A stretch of DNA of 64,000 bases from an uncultured Aquimarina sp. Its GTDB lineage: Bacteria; Bacteroidota; Bacteroidia; Flavobacteriales; Flavobacteriaceae. Positions 26,183 through 34,592 of this stretch are shown here, in pieces (position 1 is the stretch's first letter; each line of letters opens with the position of its first letter). Made by a program: the position numbers and the translations under genes. The stretch spans positions 124,001-188,000 of the forward strand of contig CANNFM010000011.1 in the NCBI GenBank assembly GCA_947503835.1. The letters are read 5' to 3'. The notes under the pieces are model-generated. The model did not search any database. It was given only the letters and a program-made list of their open reading frames with translations, and was not told the DNA's origin.

Positions 26183-26183
26183 A

Positions 26184-27254
26184 TTGAAGATATTAGATTG
26201 GTACATACTTAAAAGGTATTTGGGAACATTTTTTACAATGATCTTACTTTTTATCCCCATTGGGATTATAGTAGATCTTTCTGAAAAGATCGATAATATG
26301 CTCGAGCATAAGGTACCAATAGATGCGGTAATAGGATATTATCTGAATTTTACAGTCTACTTTGCTAATTTGTTGTTTCCACTATTTGTATTTTTATCTG
26401 TAATATGGTTTACTTCAAAACTTGCTAACAAAACTGAGATTATTGCTTTTTTAAGTTCAGGCGTTTCTTTTTGGAGATTTTTAAGGCCATACATGATTGG
26501 AGCTATTATTATATGTTTTGGGGCACTAGCTATGGGGTTGTTTTTGGCTCCTAAAGCAAGTCAAGGGTTTAATGAATTCAAATATTCATACCTTAAGAAA
26601 GGAAGAAAAGTGCAAGAAACCAGTAATGTGTATCGCCAGGTTAATGATAGTATCTTTTTATATGCTAATAACTTTAAGCCTTTAGATAAATCAGCAACCA
26701 ATTTTACCTTAGAATATTTTAATGGTAATACTTTAGATACCAAAATTTCGGCTAGAAGAATCACATTTAAAGATAGTATATATGAATTACGGGATTATGT
26801 AAAGCGAAAAGTATTAGATGATAGAGATATTATTGAAAGAGCCCCAAAAAAAGATACTGTTTTACCTTTTAATATTGATGAATTTACTCCTGTGACTTAT
26901 GTAGCAGAGACGCTTAATTACACTCAGTTGAGTGAATTTATCGAAAAAGAAAGCAAAAGAGGGTCTTCAGATATTAATCGATATAAGGTAGTTGCATATA
27001 AACGTTGGAGTATACCAATATCTGCATTCATCCTTACGGTTATCGGAGTAGCGGTATCTTCTATGAAAAGAAGAGGAGGAATGGGAGTTAATCTGGCGGT
27101 AGGTATTTCATTAGCGTTTGTTTTTATCTTTTTTGATAAGGTATTGGGTACATTGGCAAATCAATCCGATTTTCCGCCAATAGTAGCGGTTTGGTTTCCT
27201 AACCTATCTTTTGGGATTTTAGCTATTTATCTATTATATAATGCTAAGCGCTAA
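26184..27254 (+). CDS. LptF/LptG family permease
   Basis: Membrane subunit of the lipopolysaccharide export ABC transporter, 356 residues. Three N-terminal membrane helices (about 10-120), a periplasmic beta-jellyroll (about 130-260) and three C-terminal helices fit the YjgP/YjgQ family; the conserved N-terminal segment is LDWYILKRYLGTF. It is a single LptF/G-type protein here. The start is TTG at 26184, one base after the tgt stop, and it overlaps the next transporter gene by 14 bases, so tgt, this gene and the EamA gene form an operon. Confidence 0.9.
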   Translation: MKILDWYILKRYLGTFFTMILLFIPIGIIVDLSEKIDNMLEHKVPIDAVIGYYLNFTVYFANLLFPLFVFLSVIWFTSKLANKTEIIAFLSSGVSFWRFLRPYMIGAIIICFGALAMGLFLAPKASQGFNEFKYSYLKKGRKVQETSNVYRQVNDSIFLYANNFKPLDKSATNFTLEYFNGNTLDTKISARRITFKDSIYELRDYVKRKVLDDRDIIERAPKKDTVLPFNIDEFTPVTYVAETLNYTQLSEFIEKESKRGSSDINRYKVVAYKRWSIPISAFILTVIGVAVSSMKRRGGMGVNLAVGISLAFVFIFFDKVLGTLANQSDFPPIVAVWFPNLSFGILAIYLLYNAKR

Positions 27255-28173
27255 ACTTCAGAATTATCTGCATTTACATTTTATCATTTTCGTATGGGGT
27301 TTCACCGCCATATTAGGAGAATTGATATCTATCGAAGCAATACCATTGGTTTGGTATAGAATGCTTTTAGCCTCGGGGTTTGTTTATTTATATATTAAAA
27401 TTAAAAGAATTTCACTTAGAGTTTCTAGAAAGCTTTTTCTTATACTTTTTTTATCAGGTATTATTATAGCATTGCATTGGATTACATTTTTTGCGGCTAT
27501 CAAAGTTTCTAATGTTTCAATAACATTGGCTATGTTATCTACAGGAGCATTCTTTACTTCAATTCTCGAACCAATTTTTTACAAAAGGAAACTAATTTGG
27601 TACGAGGTACTCTTTGGAATATTGGTGATTTTTGGGTTGTACATCATTTTTAATGTCGAAGGAGAGTATATAGTAGGCATTGTTTATGCTTTGTGTTCAG
27701 CATTTTTATCTTCAATTTTTTCACTAATTAATGGTAAAATAGCGCAACAATACAATTCATCAATGATTTCTTTTTATGAATTGTTAAGTGGTGTAGTTAT
27801 TATTACTATATATCTAATGGGATTAACATTGTTTGGAAAAGAATCTGAAGGATTTGCAATTTCCTTTTTCCAATTATCGGTTTCAGATTGGATGTATATG
27901 TTACTATTAGCCTCTGTGTGTACTGCCTATGCTTTTATAGGTTCGGTACAGGTAATGAAGTATCTAAGTCCTTATACAGTAATGCTTACTATTAACCTAG
28001 AACCTGTTTACGGAATAGCATTGGCATTCCTTATTTTTGGAGATTCAGAAAAAATGAGCCCTCAATTTTACTATGGCGCAGTTCTTATATTTTGCACGGT
28101 TATCCTAAATGGAATATTCAAAAATGCTAAAAAAAGAAAAAGACCACCAACTTTAGGTAACATTACGAAGTAA
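27241..28173 (+). CDS. EamA/DMT family transporter
   Basis: A 310-residue inner-membrane protein with ten predicted helices in two EamA repeats (about 10-140 and 150-290). Recognisable blocks are LHFIIFVWGFTAILG, VWYRMLLASGFVYLY and the second-repeat SPYTVMLTINLEPVYGIALA. Such proteins export or import metabolites; the substrate cannot be read from the sequence. It starts inside the end of the permease gene (14-base overlap). The Lys/Arg-rich tail faces the cytoplasm. Confidence 0.88.
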   Translation: MLSAKLQNYLHLHFIIFVWGFTAILGELISIEAIPLVWYRMLLASGFVYLYIKIKRISLRVSRKLFLILFLSGIIIALHWITFFAAIKVSNVSITLAMLSTGAFFTSILEPIFYKRKLIWYEVLFGILVIFGLYIIFNVEGEYIVGIVYALCSAFLSSIFSLINGKIAQQYNSSMISFYELLSGVVIITIYLMGLTLFGKESEGFAISFFQLSVSDWMYMLLLASVCTAYAFIGSVQVMKYLSPYTVMLTINLEPVYGIALAFLIFGDSEKMSPQFYYGAVLIFCTVILNGIFKNAKKRKRPPTLGNITK

Positions 28174-28225
28174 AGTTTTTATATTTGTCGGCTAACCCTA
28201 GTTAATATAAATTATATTCTTGATT

Positions 28226-29179
28226 ATGGAATATTTAGAATTTGAACTCCCTATAAAAGAGCTTGAAGAACAATTTGAGAAGGCTTGCGCCATTGGTGAA
28301 GAAAGCGAAGTAGATGTAACAGACACCTGTAAGCAAATTGAAAAAAAACTCAAAGAGACCAAAAAAGAAATATACAAGAACCTTACTCCTTGGCAACGAG
28401 TACAGTTATCGAGGCACCCTTCAAGGCCATACACACTAGATTACATTGATGCGATCTGTGGAGAATCCTTCTTAGAATTGCATGGAGATCGTACGGTAAA
28501 AGATGATAAAGCAATGATAGGCGGTTTAGGAAAAATCGGAAATCAAACCTTTATGTTTATCGGCCAACAAAAAGGATACAATACCAAGACAAGGCAATAT
28601 CGTAATTTTGGAATGGCAAATCCTGAAGGATACCGCAAAGCACTTCGTCTAATGAAAAGCGCAGAGAAGTTTAATATTCCGGTGGTAAGCTTTATCGATA
28701 CACCAGGTGCATATCCTGGATTTGAGGCTGAAGAAAGAGGACAAGGAGAAGCAATAGCAAGAAATATTCTAGAAATGACTCGCCTAAAAGTTCCTATTAT
28801 TGTGGTAATCATTGGCGAAGGAGCCAGTGGAGGAGCATTAGGAATAGGAGTGGGTGATAAAGTGTTAATGCTAGAAAACACATGGTACTCTGTAATCTCT
28901 CCAGAGTCATGTTCATCAATTCTTTGGCGTAGTTGGGAATTTAAGGAACAGGCCGCCGAAGCATTGAAGCTTACTGCAAAGGATATGAAAAAACAAAACC
29001 TTATTGATGAGATTGTAAAAGAACCATTAGGTGGAGCTCATAGTGATCGCGAAACTACGTTCAAAACAGTTCGAGATAATATTTTAACATCTTTTGAAGA
29101 ATTAAAAAACTTATCACCAGACGATTTGATAGAAAAGCGTATGGATAAATATGCGAATATGGGAGTCTTTAAAGATTAA
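28226..29179 (+). CDS. accA: Acetyl-CoA carboxylase carboxyltransferase subunit alpha
   Basis: Transfers the carboxyl group from biotin to acetyl-CoA with AccD, the first step of fatty-acid synthesis. 317 residues from the ATG at 28226 (MEYLEFELPIKELEEQ). Family signatures are HPSRPYTLDYI, FLELHGDRTVKDDKAMIGG, FIDTPGAYPGFEAEERGQGEAIA and GEGASGGALGIGVGD. Length is standard. It stands alone ahead of a perfect 12-bp terminator. accD is not in the window. Confidence 0.97.
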   Translation: MEYLEFELPIKELEEQFEKACAIGEESEVDVTDTCKQIEKKLKETKKEIYKNLTPWQRVQLSRHPSRPYTLDYIDAICGESFLELHGDRTVKDDKAMIGGLGKIGNQTFMFIGQQKGYNTKTRQYRNFGMANPEGYRKALRLMKSAEKFNIPVVSFIDTPGAYPGFEAEERGQGEAIARNILEMTRLKVPIIVVIIGEGASGGALGIGVGDKVLMLENTWYSVISPESCSSILWRSWEFKEQAAEALKLTAKDMKKQNLIDEIVKEPLGGAHSDRETTFKTVRDNILTSFEELKNLSPDDLIEKRMDKYANMGVFKD

Positions 29180-29203
29180 CCCCCAAAAAATCACTTAGTA
29201 CCT

Positions 29204-29234
29204 AAATCTGAAGTTTTGAACTTCAGATTTTTTT
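29204..29234 (+). terminator. Terminator after accA
   Basis: AAATCTGAAGTT (29204-29215) pairs perfectly with AACTTCAGATTT (29219-29230), loop TTG, followed by a T run. Confidence 0.9.
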
Positions 29235-29276
29235 ATGCTTATTAACAATAAAAAATACTTATTAACAGTTCATTTG

Positions 29277-29305
29277 TTGAAGACCGGTGAACATTCGTAT
29301 CTTTG
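29277..29305 (+). promoter_or_regulatory. Promoter of dnaB
   Basis: TTG (29277-29279) and TATCTTTG (29298-29305), spacer 18, match the Bacteroidota -33/-7 consensus. The start codon is 43 bases downstream. Confidence 0.75.
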
Positions 29306-29347
29306 TATTTAGGTACATCTCTTTACAATTTTTTTACATTCGTGGTT

Positions 29348-30892
29348 ATGGAAAAAGTACAGGAATCTCAACAAATAAGTTACGGTCGGGGGAACGTAAT
29401 ATCGCTTGAGAAAGGGAAAATACCTCCTCAAGCAGTTGATTTAGAGGAAGTTGTGCTTGGAGCAATGATGATTGATAAGAAAGGGGTTGATGAAATTATA
29501 GATATTCTTAACCCTGATGTTTTCTATCGGGAGGCCCATCAATACATCTTTGAAGCAATATATAAACTCTTTGAAAACTCTGAACCAATAGACTTATTAA
29601 CGGTTTCGAGCCAACTTAAGAAGGATTCAAGGCTTGAACTCGCGGGAGGAGACTATTATTTGATACAACTAACACAAAAAGTAGCATCTTCTGCCCATAT
29701 AGAGTTTCACGCTCGTATTATTCTTCAAAAATATATTCAACGTAGTTTGATTAAAATATCAAATGAAATCATTGAAGAATCATATGATGAAACGACAGAT
29801 GTTTTTGATTTACTGGATATGGCAGAATCCAGATTATATGAGGTTACTCAAGGTAATATCAAAAGATCTACAGAAACAGCTCAGAATTTAGTAATTCAGG
29901 CAAAGAAAAAAATTCAAGAAATATCAAACAAAGAAGGATTAAGCGGAATACCATCAGGTTTTGATAAATTGGATAGATTGACTTCGGGGTGGCAGCCAAG
30001 TGATTTAATCATCGTGGCTGCCCGTCCGGGTATGGGTAAGACGGCTTTAACCTTGTCTATGGCAAGAAATATGGCCGTTGGACAAAATATTCCGGTGGCT
30101 TTCTTTTCTTTAGAGATGTCCTCTGTACAGTTGATTACTCGTTTGATTTCTTCAGAGACAGGGCTTTCTTCAGAAAAATTACGGACCGGTAAACTAGAAA
30201 AACACGAATGGGAACAGCTTAACGTTAAGGTCAAAGATCTTGAAAAGGCACCCTTGTTTATAGATGATACTCCGTCATTGTCAATTTTTGACCTTAGAGC
30301 CAAAGCACGTCGTCTTGCCTCTCAACATGGGATAAAAATGATCGTTATTGATTATTTGCAGTTAATGACTGCTGGAGGAACGGGTAAAAATGGAAATCGT
30401 GAACAGGAAATATCGACTATTTCACGAAACCTTAAAGCATTAGCAAAAGAATTAAGTGTTCCTGTAATTGCCTTATCGCAGTTATCACGTGCCGTAGAAA
30501 CACGTGGTGGTAGCAAAAGGCCTTTACTTAGTGACCTTCGTGAATCTGGAGCTATCGAACAGGATGCAGATATAGTATCTTTTATTTATAGACCAGAATA
30601 CTATAAAATTGATGAATGGGATGACGAAGAAAGATCACCTACTCAAGGACAAGGAGAATTCATCGTTGCAAAGCACCGTAATGGTGGTTTAGACAGTATA
30701 AGGTTAAAATTTATTGGTCACTTGGGTAAATTTGATAACTTAGATGACTTTAGTACTCCTTTTGAGTTTCATTCTAAAATGAATGAAGGAGAAGAAGAAG
30801 ATCCATTTAGTACAGGCCATCTTCCTAGTGCAGATGAAGCTTTTGGGAGTAGTATAAATGATTCTAAAGATGATGATGAAGTACCTTTCTAA
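29348..30892 (+). CDS. dnaB: Replicative DNA helicase
   Basis: Hexameric 5'-3' fork helicase, 514 residues from ATG 29348 (MEKVQESQQISYGRG). The N-terminal DnaB domain starts at PPQAVDLEEVVLGAMM. The C-terminal RecA-like domain has Walker A ARPGMGKT, Walker B MIVIDYLQLM, and the DnaB H4 motif LSQLSRAVETRG..RPLLSDLRESG. No intein is present. The tail is acidic (DPFSTGHLPS.. and DDDEVPF). The following gene starts inside its last 35 bases. The DUF721/DciA-like protein at 60306-60602 is a candidate loader for this helicase. Confidence 0.97.
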   Translation: MEKVQESQQISYGRGNVISLEKGKIPPQAVDLEEVVLGAMMIDKKGVDEIIDILNPDVFYREAHQYIFEAIYKLFENSEPIDLLTVSSQLKKDSRLELAGGDYYLIQLTQKVASSAHIEFHARIILQKYIQRSLIKISNEIIEESYDETTDVFDLLDMAESRLYEVTQGNIKRSTETAQNLVIQAKKKIQEISNKEGLSGIPSGFDKLDRLTSGWQPSDLIIVAARPGMGKTALTLSMARNMAVGQNIPVAFFSLEMSSVQLITRLISSETGLSSEKLRTGKLEKHEWEQLNVKVKDLEKAPLFIDDTPSLSIFDLRAKARRLASQHGIKMIVIDYLQLMTAGGTGKNGNREQEISTISRNLKALAKELSVPVIALSQLSRAVETRGGSKRPLLSDLRESGAIEQDADIVSFIYRPEYYKIDEWDDEERSPTQGQGEFIVAKHRNGGLDSIRLKFIGHLGKFDNLDDFSTPFEFHSKMNEGEEEDPFSTGHLPSADEAFGSSINDSKDDDEVPF

Positions 30893-32192
30893 AACAGAAC
30901 AAATAGCAAAGCAAGCTTATATAACCAAAAAACTTGCTTACCCTATTGTATGTGTTTTAATTTTCTTATTTACGTTTCAATCCTACGCGTCCTATGTGCT
31001 CATTCCTATGGATGCAGATGGACAGCAAAATCATTTAAAGGCTTATGGTATAACATATTGGACATTGAGTAAAGATCTTAAGGTTAAATGGTTACTCAAT
31101 TATAGAGGAGGATCTTTTCTTTTACCAGATACCGAAAATATTCGGAAAGAATGTACCATTCGAGGGGTTTCTTATGAAGTGATTAGCAATGCTGAAACCG
31201 AGGAAATTCTTGAAGAAATTAGTAGTCCATCACAGAATATGGAAGCCGTAATTTTAGAAAAAGCTCCTAAAATAGCGGTATATTCTCCCAAAGGAAATCA
31301 GCCGTGGGATGATGCCGTGACTATGGTACTTACTTTTGCCGAGATTCCTTATGAAACTGTTTATGATAGAGAAGTATTAGAAGATAATTTGATTTTGTAT
31401 GATTGGTTGCATTTACATCATGAAGATTTTACCGGTCAATATGGTAAATTCTATGCTTCCTATAGAGCAGCACCCTGGTATATAAAAGAAAAAGCTGATG
31501 CCGAAAAACTTGCAAAATCTCTGGGCTACCAAAAAGTATCTCAAGAAAAGCTTGCCGTAGCATTAAAAATTAGAGACTATGTTGTTGGGGGAGGCTTCAT
31601 GTTTGCCATGTGTAGTGCAACCGATAGTTTTGAGATTGCTCTTTCTGCAGAGGGAATTGATATTTGTGAACCCATGTTTGATGGTGACCCAAGTGAACCA
31701 GGGTATCAATCTAAAATAGATTATAGCAAAACTTTTGCGTTTAAAAATTATACATTAGAGAGAAGCCCAAATGTATATGAATTCTCTTCTATTGATATGA
31801 CTAGAAATCGTCGGATTTCTAAAACCACAGATTACTTTACTTTGATGGATTTCTCTGCTAAATGGGACCCTATTCCTACAATGTTATGTCAAAATCATAC
31901 CGCATTAGTTAAGGGATTTATGGGACAAACCACTGCCTATAACCCTAATGAAATTAAATCGAATGTTCTAACATTGGGAGAGAATAAGACAAATGGAGAA
32001 GCAAGATATATACATGGTATCAAAGGAAAAGGATTTTTTACCTTTTATGGAGGGCATGATCCTGAAGATTACACACACAGAGTGGGAGATCCTAAAACAG
32101 AATTAGAGCTTCACCCTAACTCACCCGGTTATCGTTTGATTTTAAATAACGTACTCTTTCCTGCCGCTAAAAAGAAAAAACAAAAAACCTGA
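30858..32192 (+). CDS. Conserved secreted protein usually labelled asparagine synthetase B
   Basis: A 444-residue protein (nearer starts at 30870, 30873 and 30876 are possible) whose first frame bases overlap dnaB. A membrane/signal segment (VCVLIFLFTFQSYASY) puts it in the periplasm. The remainder is well conserved in Bacteroidota, with KIAVYSPKGNQPWDDAVTM, LILYDWLHLHHEDFTGQYG, GGGFMFAMCSATDSFEIAL and FTFYGGHDPEDYTH. It carries no N-terminal catalytic Cys and no SGGxDS ATP-pyrophosphatase loop, so it is not an asparagine synthetase, despite the label often given to relatives. The motif set with many His/Asp residues suggests a metal or ligand site. Function unknown. Confidence 0.8.
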   Translation: MILKMMMKYLSKTEQIAKQAYITKKLAYPIVCVLIFLFTFQSYASYVLIPMDADGQQNHLKAYGITYWTLSKDLKVKWLLNYRGGSFLLPDTENIRKECTIRGVSYEVISNAETEEILEEISSPSQNMEAVILEKAPKIAVYSPKGNQPWDDAVTMVLTFAEIPYETVYDREVLEDNLILYDWLHLHHEDFTGQYGKFYASYRAAPWYIKEKADAEKLAKSLGYQKVSQEKLAVALKIRDYVVGGGFMFAMCSATDSFEIALSAEGIDICEPMFDGDPSEPGYQSKIDYSKTFAFKNYTLERSPNVYEFSSIDMTRNRRISKTTDYFTLMDFSAKWDPIPTMLCQNHTALVKGFMGQTTAYNPNEIKSNVLTLGENKTNGEARYIHGIKGKGFFTFYGGHDPEDYTHRVGDPKTELELHPNSPGYRLILNNVLFPAAKKKKQKT

Positions 32193-32264
32193 TTTTTTAT
32201 TGTAAGGTTGTATCAGTAGAACGACTATTTTATTTTTAAAAGTAACTCATAACTATCCTTACTC

Positions 32265-33074
32265 ATGAAAAGACTATTCACATTATTATTTTTAATTACA
32301 GTTAGTGTATCCTGTAAACAGGAAACAAAATTAGAAAAAGAAACTACTATTTCAGAAACACCAAAAAAAGAAGTAGTTCTAGATCGATCTAAAGATTTTC
32401 CTGAAGATATCGCTTCAATCTTTAAAGCGCATGGTGGGATCCAGGCTTTTGATCAAATGAATACCCTGGTTTTCGAGATGACTAATCCTGAAGGAAACGA
32501 AAAGCATGTAACAGATCTTAAAACTCGTCATGCACGTATTGAAACTGATAAATTTGCTTTAGGTTTTGATGGGAAAGAAGCATGGTTAGAGCAAGACTCG
32601 ACATATTTTAAAGGTAACCCGAGATTTTATCATAATTTAATGTTCTATTTTTATGCAATGCCTTTTGTTTTGGGAGATGATGGTATTTCTTATGAAAAAA
32701 CCGAAGACTTGAAAGTAAACGATCAGTCGTTCCCTGGGTACAAAATATCATATGGAGATGGAGTAGGAGATTCGCCAAAAGATAATTACTATTTGTATTA
32801 TGATGCCGCATCGCATCAAATGAAGTTTCTAGGATATACGGTTACATTTTTTAGTAAAGAAGCCAGTGAAACGATAAGCCTTATAGAATATTCTGATTGG
32901 AATGATGTGAATGGATTGTTGTTGCCCACAACCCTTAAATGGAGAGAATACAAAGATGGTACAGTGGGAGATGTTAAGAGTGAACGAAATTTTGTTAATG
33001 CAAGTGCAAGCAAGGAAAAACCTTCATCATCTTTATTTGAAAAACCTGCTGTAGAAAAAAAAGAAACATTGTAA
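32265..33074 (+). CDS. Lipoprotein, DUF6503-like
   Basis: A 269-residue lipoprotein with lipobox VSVSC (Cys17) and a Lys/Glu/Thr linker. From about residue 45 it reads as a LolA/LolB-like half barrel: IFKAHGGIQAFDQMNTLVFEM, TRHARIETDKFALGFDGKEAW, and YKISYGDGVGDSPKDNYYLYYD. This order matches DUF6503-type proteins, a tentative name. Such folds bind lipids or hydrophobic ligands, so a periplasmic lipid-handling role is possible. It follows the dnaB-linked secreted protein after about 70 bases and ends in a strong terminator. Confidence 0.7.
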   Translation: MKRLFTLLFLITVSVSCKQETKLEKETTISETPKKEVVLDRSKDFPEDIASIFKAHGGIQAFDQMNTLVFEMTNPEGNEKHVTDLKTRHARIETDKFALGFDGKEAWLEQDSTYFKGNPRFYHNLMFYFYAMPFVLGDDGISYEKTEDLKVNDQSFPGYKISYGDGVGDSPKDNYYLYYDAASHQMKFLGYTVTFFSKEASETISLIEYSDWNDVNGLLLPTTLKWREYKDGTVGDVKSERNFVNASASKEKPSSSLFEKPAVEKKETL

Positions 33075-33098
33075 AAAATTAAAGAAAACATATACTAT

Positions 33099-33136
33099 AA
33101 AACCCATCAATACGCTTGATGGGTTTTCTTTTTTAA
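33099..33136 (+). terminator. Terminator after the DUF6503-like lipoprotein
   Basis: AAAACCCATCAA (33099-33110) pairs with TTGATGGGTTTT (33116-33127), five-base loop, then TCTTTTTT. Confidence 0.9.
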
Positions 33137-33420
33137 CGCCAAAACTTTATTTGATAAAAATAAGAAGGCTTTTTTCAGGAAACCATAATATATAAAGTCG
33201 ATTTTTGGTGTTGATTATAAAATTGTCAATTTCGAGATGATTTTTAAATAAAAAGAGGAGTTGTTAAAAATCTACACGGTTTAAATTTTCTAATTTTACG
33301 AAATGAGCCATAAAGTATTTAAAATACTAATAGAAATTTCAAATGGCGAATTCTATCTGACAATTAAAAAATAATAAAAAAGAACAGATAAAATATAGTT
33401 AATAAAATAAAAATTTGGAT
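33137..33420. other. AT-rich leader with a possible 23-codon reading frame
   Basis: No protein gene of normal size lies here. A 23-codon frame from ATG 33303 to the TAA at 33372-33374 (MSHKVFKILIEISNGEFYL..) follows the -7-like TAATTTTA at 33290-33297. Whether it is translated cannot be judged. The rest shows no clear signal. Confidence 0.3.
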
Positions 33421-34542
33421 ATGTATAATGAACTCAACACTAGTAATAGAATCCTAATGGGGCCGGGGCCTTCTGATGCACATCCCCGAGTACTAAAAGC
33501 TATGTCAACCCCTTTGATTGGTCATTTAGATCCAGAATTTGTAACGATAATGGATGAAGTAAAAGGGATGGTACAAGAAACTTTTATTACTGAAAATCAT
33601 CTAACTTTTGTAGTGTCGGCACCTGGAAGCGCAGGTATGGAAACCTGCTTAGTGAATCTTTTAGAACCGGGAGATGAGGCTATTATATGTATTAATGGTG
33701 TTTTTGGTAGTAGGATGGCAGATATTGCAGAACGATGTGGAGCAACAGTGCATAAAATTGAAAAAGAGTGGGGGACTGTAGTATCTCCCGATGATATAAA
33801 AAAAGTACTGGATAAGTGTCCAAAACCAAAACTTGTAGCTCTGGTACATGCAGAGACTTCCACAGGAGCCTTACAACCGTTGAAAGAGATTAGTGATTTG
33901 GTTCATGATGCAGGAGGACTATTAATGGTGGATGCGGTAACCTCATATTGTGGTATGGAACTTAGAGTTGATGATTGGGACATTGATGCAATTTACACAG
34001 GAACTCAAAAATGCCTAAGTGCTCCTCCTGGATTGTCTCCTGTTAGTTTCTCTGATAGAGCAGTACAGGCACTCGAAAATAGAAAAACCAAAGTACAAAG
34101 CTGGTTTTTGGATCTTAGCTTGGTTAAAAATTATTGGGGTGGAGCTAAACGTGCTTATCACCATACTGCACCCGTGTCTTCGGTATATGCTTTGAGAGAG
34201 TCCTTACGAATTGTTTTAGAAGAAGGTCTCGAAAATCGATGGAAAAGACATCAAGATGTACATCAAGTCCTTAAAACCAAATTAGAACAGTTAGGGTTTA
34301 GGTATTTAGTTGAAGAGCAATATCGTTTACCAAACTTAAACTCTGTTTTCTTACCGGAAGGAAATGATGAAGCTTTAATCAGAACTAAATTATTGAATGA
34401 TTATAACATTGAAGTAGGCGGTGGCTTAGGAGCGTTTGCAGGAAAAATATGGAGAATAGGTATTATGGGAGAAAGTTGTACGCTAAACCACGTGAATATG
34501 CTGATTAGTGCACTTGAAGATATGAAAGAATTTAAGAATTAA
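33421..34542 (+). CDS. Class V aminotransferase, alanine/serine-glyoxylate type
   Basis: A PLP enzyme of 373 residues (ATG at 33421; a TTG two codons earlier is less likely). It opens with the family motif RILMGPGPSDAHPRV and has a substrate loop with VVSAPGSAGMETCLVN. The Asp that holds the PLP ring is in MVDAVTSYCG, and the Schiff-base Lys is in TGTQKCLSAPPGL. These features match alanine-glyoxylate/serine-pyruvate aminotransferases, which move amino groups between alanine or serine and glyoxylate or pyruvate. The precise substrate pair is not fixed by sequence. It is flanked by an AT-rich leader and a large hairpin. Confidence 0.93.
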   Translation: MYNELNTSNRILMGPGPSDAHPRVLKAMSTPLIGHLDPEFVTIMDEVKGMVQETFITENHLTFVVSAPGSAGMETCLVNLLEPGDEAIICINGVFGSRMADIAERCGATVHKIEKEWGTVVSPDDIKKVLDKCPKPKLVALVHAETSTGALQPLKEISDLVHDAGGLLMVDAVTSYCGMELRVDDWDIDAIYTGTQKCLSAPPGLSPVSFSDRAVQALENRKTKVQSWFLDLSLVKNYWGGAKRAYHHTAPVSSVYALRESLRIVLEEGLENRWKRHQDVHQVLKTKLEQLGFRYLVEEQYRLPNLNSVFLPEGNDEALIRTKLLNDYNIEVGGGLGAFAGKIWRIGIMGESCTLNHVNMLISALEDMKEFKN

Positions 34543-34543
34543 G

Positions 34544-34589
34544 AATTAAAGACCTCACAGGTGTTTCAACACCTGTGAGGTCTTTAATT
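34544..34589. terminator. Perfect 21-bp hairpin, bidirectional terminator and repeat
   Basis: Arms 34544-34564 and 34569-34589 are perfectly complementary over 21 bp, core AGACCTCACAGGTGT, loop TTCA. It begins just after the aminotransferase stop and ends just before the convergent amidohydrolase stop. The core GACCTCACAGGT recurs in the hairpin at 41846-41896. Confidence 0.85.
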
Positions 34590-34592
34590 TCT

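Noticed and set aside
30858..32192. Genuine asparagine synthetase
   Set aside because: No N-terminal catalytic Cys and no SGGxDS loop; a signal segment is present instead.
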